This document shows positions 1-6,216 of a stretch of DNA of 6,373 nt, one piece after another; position 1 is the first letter of the stretch, and each line of letters begins with the position of its first letter. The DNA lies in contig JAFDBW010000214.1 of assembly GCA_019313105.1 (NCBI GenBank), positions 1 through 6,373 on the forward strand, read 5' to 3'. Origin of the DNA: Deltaproteobacteria bacterium (lineage in GTDB: Bacteria > Desulfobacterota > Desulfuromonadia > Desulfuromonadales > BM103). The position numbers and the translations under genes were made by a program. The notes beneath the pieces were generated by a model. That model was given only the letters and a program-made list of their open reading frames with translations. It was not told the origin of the DNA and made no database searches.

Positions 1-21
1 AGAAAAACTCCTCCAACCAGA

Positions 22-57
22 TAAAAACACAAACCCAGCATCACTTGCGGGGTTTGT
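22..57 (-). terminator. Rho-independent terminator after ftsK
   Basis: Read on the minus strand, positions 57-50 and 36-29 form a perfect 8-bp stem (ACAAACCC with GGGTTTGT). Inside it, three more pairs (TGC/GCA) follow an A-G mismatch, leaving a 5-nt loop. The stem is followed after one G by five T residues (positions 27-23). It lies about 93 nt past the ftsK stop codon and is the best candidate for the end of that transcript. Confidence 0.7.
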
Positions 58-72
58 CAATAATCTGAAAGT

Positions 73-99
73 GACGGCCCTCTCGGGACCGCCCCTTTT
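73..99 (+). terminator. GC-rich hairpin with short T run (weak terminator candidate)
   Basis: GACGGCCC (73-80) pairs with GGGACCGCC (85-93) across a TCTC loop, with a bulged A at 88. The plus-strand side is followed by CCTTTT. On the minus strand the stem is slightly better (a G-U pair replaces an A-C mismatch) but no U run follows. It could be a weak plus-strand terminator for a gene arriving from the left, or simply a structure protecting the ftsK mRNA 3' end. Nothing visible decides between these. Confidence 0.3.
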
Positions 100-149
100 G
101 CGTATTGATTGAGTGTTCATATGTCAAGACATGAATAAAGGAGACAGCC

Positions 150-2435
150 TTATGCGTCTCCACCAATCTTGCTGATGAAAACTTCGCGGGGGCGGCTGGT
201 GCCGTCAGAGGGGCCAACGATGCCTTCGGCTTCCATCTTTTCGATCATCCGCGCGGCGCGATTATAGCCGAGGCGTAAGCGGCGCTGCAGCATCGAGATC
301 GAGGCCTGCTTGGTGTCGGCGATGATCGCCAGGGCTTCATCCCATTTTTCATCATAATCGTCGTCGCCGTTGCCACTGCTATCAGAGGCAGGCGGCGTTT
401 CGAGGATCGATTTGTCGTAATCCGGCTGCCCCTGTTTCTTCAGGAAATCAACAACACGCTGCACTTCGATCTCCGAAACGAAGGCGCCGTGAACGCGCTG
501 CACGGCACCGGTTCCGGGTGGCAGGAAGAGCATGTCGCCGTTGCCGAGAAGGGTTTCAGCGCCCATCTGGTCGAGGATGGTTCGTGAATCGGTGCGCGAG
601 AAGACCTTGAAGGAAATCCTGGTCGGGAAGTTGGCCTTGATCAGGCCGGTGATGACATCGACGCTCGGCCTCTGGGTGGCCAGAATCAGGTGGATACCTG
701 CCGCGCGGGCCATTTGCGCCAGGCGGGCTATCGCCTCCTCGATATCGCGACCGGAGACCATCATCAGGTCAGCCAGTTCGTCGACGATGACAACCACGTA
801 GGGGAGGTGCCCGTGATCAAGCTCTTCACCTTCGATCAGCTCGATTTCCGGCAAATCCTCTTCCATCATGTCGATGACTGCATCGTTGTCGGGAGTCAGC
901 TTGCGTTTGCTGGTTTTCTCCTTCTCTTCCTTCTCCAATTTGCGATTGTAGCCGTCGATGTTGCGCACGCCCTTGTCGGCCATCAGCTTGTAGCGGCGTT
1001 CCATCTCGCGAACCGCCCAGTTCAGGGCCAGCGCCGCCTTTTTCGGATTGGTAACGACCGGCAGCAGGAGATGCGGGATCCCCTCATACATCGAGAGTTC
1101 CAGCATTTTCGGGTCGACCATGATAAGGCGAACATCGCGCGGGTCAGCGCGATAGAGCAGAGAGAGGATCATGGCATTGATCGAGACAGATTTACCGGTA
1201 CCGGTTGAACCGGCTACCAGCAGATGAGGCATCTTGGCGAGGTCGGCGACGACCGTATGGCCGAAGATGTCCTTGCCCAGGGCGAGCGGCAGGCGGCCTC
1301 CGGTTTTCTGGAACTCGTTGGTGGCGAAGATTTCCTTGAGGTAGACCATCTCGCGGTCCCGGTTCGGAATCTCTATGCCGACCACGCCGCGGCCTGGAAT
1401 CGGCGCGACAATCCGGATCGAGAGGGCCTTGAGGGCCATGCTCAGGTCGTCTGAAAGCCCGGCTATTTTGTTGACCTTGACGCCAGGCGCCGGTGCGAAT
1501 TCGTACATGGTGACCACCGGGCCCGGCTTGACCTCGGAGACATCCCCCTCGACATTGAAGTCGAGCAGCTTTTTCTCCAGTAGCCTGGCGTTCATCATCA
1601 GGGCGTCCTTGTCGACCGGTTTCGCCACTTCGCCGTCGTGGTCGAGCAGGTTGAGCGACGGCGGGTGATAGGTGCCGGTAGGTTCCAGGAAATCGAAGGC
1701 TTCCTGGTTGGCCAGAGCCTTCTTCTTGTCAATCTTCTTCTCTATAACCCTGACGGGTTTTGCCGAGACCGGCTCAGGCTCACGAATGACCGGGGCCTTT
1801 TCTTTCCTTGGCTTGTCCTTTTCTTTTAACTGCCGACGGGCCAGGCGTGCCGCCCGGCGTTTTTCCATGGAATCTGCCAATCGGCCCAACAGGCCTTCGA
1901 GAAAGAGCACCATGGAGAAACGGGCGACGAGCATTGCGGATACCGAGAAGAAGACAACCAGGAAGAGCGCTGCACTGGTCAGGTTGAACCAGCCTTTCAG
2001 GGTGCTGGCGAGAAAGAAACCGATGAAGCCGCCGGCCTGGTTCAGGGTTTGCCCGAACAGGGCGACTTTTTCAACTTTCAAAGAGATCAGACCGGCAAGC
2101 GAAATTAACATGACGATAAACGCCGCGGCCTTATACACTCTTGGATGCAGGTCGCGGAATTTCAACAACCGCCAGGCAAACAGCAGGCAGGCGAAGGGAA
2201 TCATCAGCGCCGGCAGGCCGATGACCTGGTAGAAGAGGTCGGCAACATAGGCGCCAACCTTGCCGCAGAAGTTATGAATCGATGCCGGGTCAAGATTGTT
2301 GTTGAAGGACGGGTCGTTGTTGTTGAACGAAACCAGGCTCAACAGAAGAAAGATTCCGGCGGCCATCCAGACCAGACCGGCGATCTCTTTCTTAATATGT
2401 TCTCGGAGAAAGGTTTTACGTGGTTTTTCGCTCAT
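150..2435 (-). CDS. ftsK: DNA translocase FtsK/SpoIIIE
   Basis: ATP-driven, septum-anchored DNA pump that clears and segregates the chromosome terminus during division. In the family it also activates XerCD recombination at dif. The 761-residue protein has hydrophobic segments near residues 16-36, 69-91, 101-121 and 152-178, fitting the four-helix membrane anchor. A short basic/charged linker follows (about 190-245). The motor has Walker A GSTGTGKS (409-416), Walker B VVVIVDE (547-553) and the ATQRP motif (586-590). The C-terminus (about 694-757, including QRRLRLGYNRAARMIEKM) matches the winged-helix gamma domain that reads KOPS sequences. Its length is near that of SpoIIIE (787) and far below E. 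coli FtsK (1329), because the linker is short. The start has a GAGGG close upstream (spacing only 3 nt) and a good promoter just before it. A charged stretch at about 500-543, ahead of Walker B, is longer than I recall for SpoIIIE. Confidence 0.97.
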   Translation of the reverse strand: MSEKPRKTFLREHIKKEIAGLVWMAAGIFLLLSLVSFNNNDPSFNNNLDPASIHNFCGKVGAYVADLFYQVIGLPALMIPFACLLFAWRLLKFRDLHPRVYKAAAFIVMLISLAGLISLKVEKVALFGQTLNQAGGFIGFFLASTLKGWFNLTSAALFLVVFFSVSAMLVARFSMVLFLEGLLGRLADSMEKRRAARLARRQLKEKDKPRKEKAPVIREPEPVSAKPVRVIEKKIDKKKALANQEAFDFLEPTGTYHPPSLNLLDHDGEVAKPVDKDALMMNARLLEKKLLDFNVEGDVSEVKPGPVVTMYEFAPAPGVKVNKIAGLSDDLSMALKALSIRIVAPIPGRGVVGIEIPNRDREMVYLKEIFATNEFQKTGGRLPLALGKDIFGHTVVADLAKMPHLLVAGSTGTGKSVSINAMILSLLYRADPRDVRLIMVDPKMLELSMYEGIPHLLLPVVTNPKKAALALNWAVREMERRYKLMADKGVRNIDGYNRKLEKEEKEKTSKRKLTPDNDAVIDMMEEDLPEIELIEGEELDHGHLPYVVVIVDELADLMMVSGRDIEEAIARLAQMARAAGIHLILATQRPSVDVITGLIKANFPTRISFKVFSRTDSRTILDQMGAETLLGNGDMLFLPPGTGAVQRVHGAFVSEIEVQRVVDFLKKQGQPDYDKSILETPPASDSSGNGDDDYDEKWDEALAIIADTKQASISMLQRRLRLGYNRAARMIEKMEAEGIVGPSDGTSRPREVFISKIGGDA

Positions 2436-2458
2436 ATGCCCTCGATAGAATCCGGGTC

Positions 2459-2488
2459 ATCTTAGCGCAATGAAAGGCGAAAGGTCAA
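2459..2488 (-). promoter_or_regulatory. sigma70-like promoter of ftsK
   Basis: On the minus strand TTGACC (2488-2483, five of six consensus bases) and TAAGAT (2464-2459, four of six) are separated by 18 nt. Transcription would begin around 2452, giving a leader of roughly 17 nt that carries the ftsK ribosome binding site. The site lies wholly in the 73-nt gap after uppP, so ftsK can be transcribed independently of the genes upstream. Confidence 0.55.
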
Positions 2489-2508
2489 AGGTTGCTTGGC
2501 CGCTGCGA

Positions 2509-3300
2509 TCAGAAAAACAGGATCAGCCCGGCGCCGCCGGCCAGCCAGCAATAGAGTGCAAACCAATGCAGTCGCCGCCGCCTGATAATACCCATCAGCA
2601 GGTGAATGCATAACAGCCCTGTCACCAGAGCCGCGACTGTTCCGGCAAGATAGGGCAGCAGCGTGATCCCGGCGACATGGTCAAGGTCTTTCAGGGAGAG
2701 CAGGGCGGCACCGAAGACGGCCGGCAGGGCCAGCAGGAAAGAAAACCTGGCCGCGGTCTCGCCGTCGATGCCGCGCATCAGCAGGGCTGCGATTGTCGAG
2801 CCGGAGCGGGAGATGCCGGGAATGATCGCACAACCCTGCACCGTGCCGACAACCAGTGCGTCGACGAAGGTCATCTGCTTGCGAGAATTTTCGGCGCGTC
2901 GCAGGCGCTCTGCAACCCAGAGCAGGGTGCCGGTGACCAGCAACATAATGCAGACGATATCGGGCCGCTCGAACAGCCCGACAAAAAAGTCCTTGAAGAG
3001 CAGGCCGATCACGGCGGTCGGTACGGAGCCGGCTATCAGCAGCGCAACCATGACGCGCTGGTTTTTCGCCAGTTCATCCCTGCGCCAGAGCGAAGTAGTC
3101 AGGCCGACAAGGTCGCGCCAGAAATAGATTGCCACCGCAATCATGGTGCCGACGTGCAGCAGGACATCAAAGAGGACCCCCGGCTGTTCGAAGTCTCCGA
3201 TCAGGTGCTGGGCCAGGACCAGGTGGCCGCTCGACGAAACGGGCAGGAACTCTGTGGCGCCCTGCAGGGTGCCGAGCAATATCGCATCAACAAAATTCAT
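2509..3300 (-). CDS. uppP: Undecaprenyl-diphosphatase UppP (BacA)
   Basis: Integral membrane phosphatase that converts undecaprenyl diphosphate to undecaprenyl phosphate, recycling the lipid carrier for peptidoglycan and other envelope polymers. In this family overexpression confers bacitracin resistance. The 263-residue protein is mostly hydrophobic. Both catalytic signatures are present: the Q13xxxE17 element running into FLPVSSSGH (18-26, with His26), and PGISRSGST (161-169, with Arg165). Length is close to the usual 265-275. The reading frame is open upstream to a TAG at 3372-3370, but no ATG, GTG or TTG lies in that stretch, so the ATG at 3300 is the only ordinary start. No Shine-Dalgarno sequence is visible in the preceding 20 nt. 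It sits between rnj and ftsK with 77- and 73-nt gaps. I see no convincing promoter of its own, so it may depend on read-through of the rnj terminator. Confidence 0.96.
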   Translation of the reverse strand: MNFVDAILLGTLQGATEFLPVSSSGHLVLAQHLIGDFEQPGVLFDVLLHVGTMIAVAIYFWRDLVGLTTSLWRRDELAKNQRVMVALLIAGSVPTAVIGLLFKDFFVGLFERPDIVCIMLLVTGTLLWVAERLRRAENSRKQMTFVDALVVGTVQGCAIIPGISRSGSTIAALLMRGIDGETAARFSFLLALPAVFGAALLSLKDLDHVAGITLLPYLAGTVAALVTGLLCIHLLMGIIRRRRLHWFALYCWLAGGAGLILFF

Positions 3301-3346
3301 ATAAAACCGGTTGTCAGGGTTGTTGGCTGGAGACTGGTAATAACAT

Positions 3347-3376
3347 AAAAAACAAATTCGCGCTACGCGCTAACTT
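3347..3376 (-). terminator. Rho-independent terminator after rnj
   Basis: Starting immediately after the rnj TAA on the minus strand, AAGTT-A-GCGC pairs with GCGC-G-AATTT around a GTA loop (one A-G mismatch and one G-U pair). After one G it is followed by six consecutive T residues (3352-3347). Stem, position and U run are typical of an intrinsic terminator. It would attenuate transcription into uppP. Confidence 0.7.
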
Positions 3377-3377
3377 T

Positions 3378-5081
3378 TTAAAGCTCCATGATGATCGGCA
3401 GGATCAGCGGCCGCCGGTCGATTGTCTTGTTGAAGAGGCGACGCAGGGTTTTGCGGACTTCGACGCGCAGCTCCTCCCAGTCGCTGATGGCCTCCCTGCT
3501 GTGTTCTTCCAGCATTGCGTAGACCAGCCGTTTGGCCTCCTGCAAAAGTTCTTCACTGTCATCTTCCGGAATAAATCCCCGAGTAATGATCTCCGGCCCG
3601 GAGACAATCTCCCCGCTGCTCTGGTTGAGCGCCAGAAAGACGATGACCAGGCCATGATTGGCGAGATGACGGCGGTCGCGCAGTTCCATCTCGCCGACAT
3701 CACCGACCCCTTTGCCGTCGATGAACACCCGCCCGGTCTCGACCTTCGGTTCGAACCGGTGGCCGTTGGCAGAGAGTGTCAACGGAGTGCCGTTGCTGAT
3801 GACGAGGGCGCGCTCCTCGCTCCAGCCGAGACTGCGGGCCAACTGGGCGTGCTTGACCAGGTGGCGGTATTCACCGTGCACCGGCACGAAGTATTCTGGT
3901 CTGACCAGGTTCAGTACGGTCTTCAGTTCCCCCTGGCTGGCGTGACCCGATACATGGATCTCGCTGGTCGTCTCGTAGTGGACCTCCGCTCCGCGACGAT
4001 ACAGATGGTTGATCAGATGGGTGATCGCCCGCTCGTTGCCGGGAATGAATTTCGAGGAAAGAATCACCGTATCGCCCGGCTCGATGCTGATCTTCTTGTG
4101 ATCGTCCATGGCGATTCGCGACAGGGAACTGAGCGGCTCCCCCTGGCTGCCGGTGGTCAGGATCAGGACCCTGTTCGGTCGCAGGTCACGCATCTGGCGT
4201 AGTTCGATGAGCATGTCATCGGGGATATGGAGATAGCCGAGTTGCCTGGCGATGGCGATGTTGCTGACCATGCTGCGCCCTGATACGACGACCTTGCGAT
4301 CGACCTTTTGTGCGGCATTGATCACCTGCTGGATGCGGTGGATGTTCGATGAGAAGGTTGCGACCAGCACCTTGCCTCTGCACTGTGGCAGGCGCTCATC
4401 GAAGGCGTCGCCAACGGTGCGCTCGGAGAGAGTCTGCCCGGTGTTCTCGACATTGGTGGAGTCGGCGAGCATCAGCAGTACGCCTTCTTCACCGTAGGCG
4501 GCTAGACGGCCGAGGTCGGTGGGCTGGTTGTCCACCGGCGTCGGGTCGAGCTTGAAATCTCCGGTGTGCACAATCAGCCCGGCGGGTGTACGGATTGCCA
4601 GCCCGCAGCCGTCGACGATCGAGTGCGCGGCGCGGAAAAATTCAACCTCAAAGGGGCCGATGTTGATCGGTTCGCGTACCTTGACGCTTCGGCATTCGAC
4701 CTTGCTTTTCAGCTGGTGTTCTTCGAGTTTGTTGGCGAGCAGTCCCAATGTCAATGGAGACCCGTAGATCGGCGGAAAGCCGAGCTTTTCAAGTAGAAAA
4801 GGGATGGCCCCGATGTGATCTTCGTGACCGTGGGTCAGGACGATGCCGGCGATCTCATCCCGGCGTTCGGCGATCGCGGCAATATCCGGGATCACCAGAT
4901 CGATGCCGAGCATGTAGGCCTCTGGGAACATCAGACCGCAGTCGATGATCAGCAGGCCGCCTGCCACCTCGATGACCATCATGTTCAGGCCGATTTCTCC
5001 GAGCCCGCCCAACGCTAGAATGCGCACCGCCTCCGGATGCAGTGGCTGTGATGTCCTGACCGTCTGTAACTCTTCCATCAT
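3378..5081 (-). CDS. rnj: Ribonuclease J (metallo-beta-lactamase/beta-CASP RNase)
   Basis: Zinc-dependent RNase of the beta-CASP group. Family members have 5'-to-3' exonuclease and often endonuclease activity and act in mRNA decay and rRNA maturation. The 567-residue protein has the metallo-beta-lactamase motif HGHEDH (84-89), further ligands at His153 and in HTGDFK (Asp175), and IDCGLMFPE (46-54) typical of RNase J. The beta-CASP domain spans about 205-370. The later motifs SGHASQGEL (378-386) and PVHGEYRHL (400-408) carry the remaining conserved histidines, and the C-terminal domain runs from about 445 to the end. Length fits the family (about 550-560). The gene begins with two ATG codons in tandem. 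A GGGAAA lies 9 nt before the first and 12 nt before the second, so the protein could start at either. It has its own promoter and terminator. Confidence 0.96.
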   Translation of the reverse strand: MMEELQTVRTSQPLHPEAVRILALGGLGEIGLNMMVIEVAGGLLIIDCGLMFPEAYMLGIDLVIPDIAAIAERRDEIAGIVLTHGHEDHIGAIPFLLEKLGFPPIYGSPLTLGLLANKLEEHQLKSKVECRSVKVREPINIGPFEVEFFRAAHSIVDGCGLAIRTPAGLIVHTGDFKLDPTPVDNQPTDLGRLAAYGEEGVLLMLADSTNVENTGQTLSERTVGDAFDERLPQCRGKVLVATFSSNIHRIQQVINAAQKVDRKVVVSGRSMVSNIAIARQLGYLHIPDDMLIELRQMRDLRPNRVLILTTGSQGEPLSSLSRIAMDDHKKISIEPGDTVILSSKFIPGNERAITHLINHLYRRGAEVHYETTSEIHVSGHASQGELKTVLNLVRPEYFVPVHGEYRHLVKHAQLARSLGWSEERALVISNGTPLTLSANGHRFEPKVETGRVFIDGKGVGDVGEMELRDRRHLANHGLVIVFLALNQSSGEIVSGPEIITRGFIPEDDSEELLQEAKRLVYAMLEEHSREAISDWEELRVEVRKTLRRLFNKTIDRRPLILPIIMEL

Positions 5082-5128
5082 GGTGTGAAATTTCCCAATA
5101 TATCAGGCTCTTGGAGTGAAACGACGTC

Positions 5129-5157
5129 AGTCTAGGGGAGAGGCGCATCAGAGTCAA
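5129..5157 (-). promoter_or_regulatory. sigma70-like promoter of rnj
   Basis: On the minus strand TTGACT (5157-5152, five of six) and TAGACT (5134-5129, four of six) are 17 nt apart, the optimal spacing. The start would fall near 5122, giving a leader of about 41 nt before the rnj ATG. No other pair in the gap upstream of rnj looked as good on this strand. Confidence 0.55.
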
Positions 5158-5243
5158 ACTCTTTCCCGTGTAAGCTTGCCGGCAGCAGTGATATCAATGC
5201 AATTGTAGTTGCGGTCTCACATAGATGCCCTTTTGTTCGATGA

Positions 5244-5355
5244 AGACTCGAAGGCACTAAACAAGTGATTGCCACAGAAACATAATAACCTTTAGTCCGA
5301 TGGTTTAATAATCAGGCAGACAATGTTTTCTTCGGGGCTTGGTGGCTTCGTGGCT
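5244..5355. repeat. Imperfect inverted repeat pair (17 nt arms)
   Basis: The arm at 5244-5260 (AGACTCGAAGGCACTAA), when reverse-complemented, matches 5339-5355 (TTGGTGGCTTCGTGGCT) at 13 of 17 positions. The arms are separated by 78 nt. The right arm overlaps the octamer repeat. It may be a decayed dispersed intergenic repeat element rather than a functional RNA fold, since the arms are far apart and mismatched. Confidence 0.4.
5330..5353 (+). repeat. Degenerate octamer repeat, three tandem units
   Basis: Three adjacent 8-nt units, CTTCGGGG, CTTGGTGG and CTTCGTGG, fit the pattern CTTSGKGG. On the other strand they read as CCMCSAAG units. They lie in the spacer upstream of sfsA, outside any gene. 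I recall CACGAAG-like degenerate arrays between genes in other environmental bacterial genomes, but this could not be checked here. Confidence 0.55.
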
Positions 5356-5365
5356 AATCATGGTT

Positions 5366-5392
5366 TTGGTTGTGGGTTAGTTGATATATATT
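5366..5392 (+). promoter_or_regulatory. Possible sfsA promoter (weak)
   Basis: TATATT at 5387-5392 matches the -10 consensus at five of six bases and lies 31 nt before the chosen sfsA start. The only upstream partner is TTGGTT (5366-5371), three of six bases with a short 15-nt spacer. The AT-rich run may make other registers possible, so this is a tentative placement. Confidence 0.3.
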
Positions 5393-5413
5393 TGTACGGG
5401 AGTATCTTTTTCT

Positions 5414-5417
5414 GGAG
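5414..5417 (+). promoter_or_regulatory. sfsA ribosome binding site
   Basis: GGAG five nt before the ATG at 5423. It decides the start. The frame is also open from a TTG at 5381, which would add 14 residues, but that codon has no comparable Shine-Dalgarno sequence and the added residues do not resemble the family N-terminus. Confidence 0.75.
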
Positions 5418-5422
5418 ATGAA

Positions 5423-6115
5423 ATGCAACTACCCCAACCGCTGACTGAAGGACGACTGATCAAGCGCTACAAGCGCTTCCTCGCCGATATAGAACTGGCC
5501 GATGGAAGCGTGGTTACGGCACACACGCCGAATACCGGCAGCATGCAGCAGTGTGCCGTGCCCGGTCATAAGGTTCTCCTCTCGTACAGTGACAACCCGC
5601 AGCGCAAGCTGGCCTGGTCGTGGGAGCTGGTCGATGTAAATGGCCATTGGGTTGATATCAACACCCATCGCGCTAACCAGGTCGTCGAGGAGGCTTTGCG
5701 CAACGACCAGGTTGATGGCTTGCATGGCTATAACGTGCGGCCGGAGTTCTCGTATGCCGACAGCCGGATTGATTTCATGCTCGAAGGCCACGGCGAAAAG
5801 GTCTTGCTCGAAGTCAAAAATGTCACCCTCTGCTGTGCAGAGGAGCTGGCCTGTTTCCCTGATGCGGTGACCACGCGTGGCCAGAAACACCTCCGTGACC
5901 TGATGACCGCGATTGACGATGGCTGGCGGGCGGTGATCTTTTTCCTGGTGCAGCGCGGTGAAACGGAAGCCTTTGCTCCGGCCGACCACATTGACCCTGA
6001 ATACGGCCGACTGCTGAGGAAGGCAGTCAGGTGCGGTGTAGAGGTCATGGTATATAGGACGATCGTAAATCGTCATGTGGCTTGTCTGGGGAAGTCCTTG
6101 AAACTATTATTGTGA
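5423..6115 (+). CDS. sfsA: SfsA family protein (sugar fermentation stimulation protein)
   Basis: Named for the E. coli gene whose overexpression improved maltose use. The family binds DNA non-specifically and has a nuclease-like core, but its physiological role is unsettled. The 230-residue product (E. coli about 234) carries the family signatures RYKRFLADI (15-23), HTPNTGSM (34-41), SRIDF (114-118), LLEVKNVTL (128-136) and FPDAVTTRGQKHL (145-157). Asp117 with Glu130-x-Lys132 has the spacing of a PD-(D/E)XK-type nuclease centre, so an active-site role is plausible but inferred. It is transcribed away from rnj. Its stop codon is 101 nt before guaC, and the guaC promoter begins only about 6 nt after it. 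I saw no clear terminator behind it: a hairpin at 6150-6167 lacks a U run, so transcripts may continue into guaC. Confidence 0.95.
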   Translation: MQLPQPLTEGRLIKRYKRFLADIELADGSVVTAHTPNTGSMQQCAVPGHKVLLSYSDNPQRKLAWSWELVDVNGHWVDINTHRANQVVEEALRNDQVDGLHGYNVRPEFSYADSRIDFMLEGHGEKVLLEVKNVTLCCAEELACFPDAVTTRGQKHLRDLMTAIDDGWRAVIFFLVQRGETEAFAPADHIDPEYGRLLRKAVRCGVEVMVYRTIVNRHVACLGKSLKLLL

Positions 6116-6120
6116 TGCTT

Positions 6121-6129
6121 TGTTATAAT
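6121..6129 (+). promoter_or_regulatory. Extended -10 promoter of guaC
   Basis: TGTTATAAT is a perfect TATAAT hexamer (6124-6129) preceded by the TGn extension (6121-6123). No good -35 hexamer lies at normal spacing: TTGAAA at 6098-6103 would leave 20 nt. This fits the extended -10 class that tolerates a missing -35. Transcription would begin near 6136, leaving a leader of about 80 nt before guaC. Confidence 0.6.
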
Positions 6130-6149
6130 TCCGGTGTCACTATGCGTGA

Positions 6150-6167
6150 TTGCTGCTGTAGTAGCAA
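6150..6167 (+). other. Hairpin in the guaC leader
   Basis: TTGCTGC pairs with GTAGCAA (7 bp including one G-U pair) around a TGTA tetraloop. Just upstream, TCAC (6137-6140) and GTGA (6146-6149) form a second 4-bp inverted repeat at the expected transcription start. The hairpin is followed by AACAG rather than a U run, so it is not a standard terminator. It could be a leader structure or chance. Confidence 0.4.
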
Positions 6168-6216
6168 AACAGTTATCGGTTTGGTCAAATCGTTGTCATT
6201 GAAAGGATAAACTCTT

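Larger units (their letters stand above)
5158..5363. other. Non-coding divergent spacer between rnj and sfsA
   Basis: Together with the two flanking promoter zones this forms a 341-nt gap without a gene. It is more AT-rich than the surrounding genes, and I could identify no convincing small coding sequence with a ribosome binding site. It contains an 8-bp palindrome TGCCGGCA (5177-5184), a small possible hairpin at 5199-5212, and the repeats described separately. I saw no tRNA-like or riboswitch-like fold. Confidence 0.6.

Noticed and set aside
117..138. Near-palindrome TTCATATGTC-AA-GACATGAA just after the ftsK stop.
   Set aside because: The stem needs a 2-nt bulge and has only a 2-nt loop, with no U run on the minus strand. 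The hairpin at 22-57 is a much better terminator.
137..175. Plus-strand AAGGAGA followed by ATG at 152, resembling a ribosome binding site and start.
   Set aside because: The frame ends after seven codons at a TGA and lies over the 3' end of ftsK. It is probably chance.
690..1208. Plus-strand open frame of 172 codons inside ftsK.
   Set aside because: It lies opposite the FtsK motor domain, whose Walker motifs are intact. The long frame follows from codon bias on the other strand.
2659..3348. Plus-strand open frames opposite uppP.
   Set aside because: The UppP reading frame has both catalytic signatures and normal length. The opposing frames encode glutamine/arginine-rich sequence without family resemblance.
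3129..4202. A 357-codon open frame on the plus strand opposite rnj and the start of uppP.
   Set aside because: It is antisense to two genes with clear catalytic motifs, crosses the terminator region between them, has no ribosome binding site, and its product is low-complexity and unlike any family I know.
5429..6076. Minus-strand open frame of 215 codons opposite sfsA.
   Set aside because: The plus-strand frame carries all SfsA signatures and a good ribosome binding site, while the antisense product shows no recognisable motifs.
6131..6216. Purine riboswitch in the guaC leader.
   Set aside because: The leader has only small hairpins and lacks a three-way junction with the conserved loop-loop sequences of purine aptamers.
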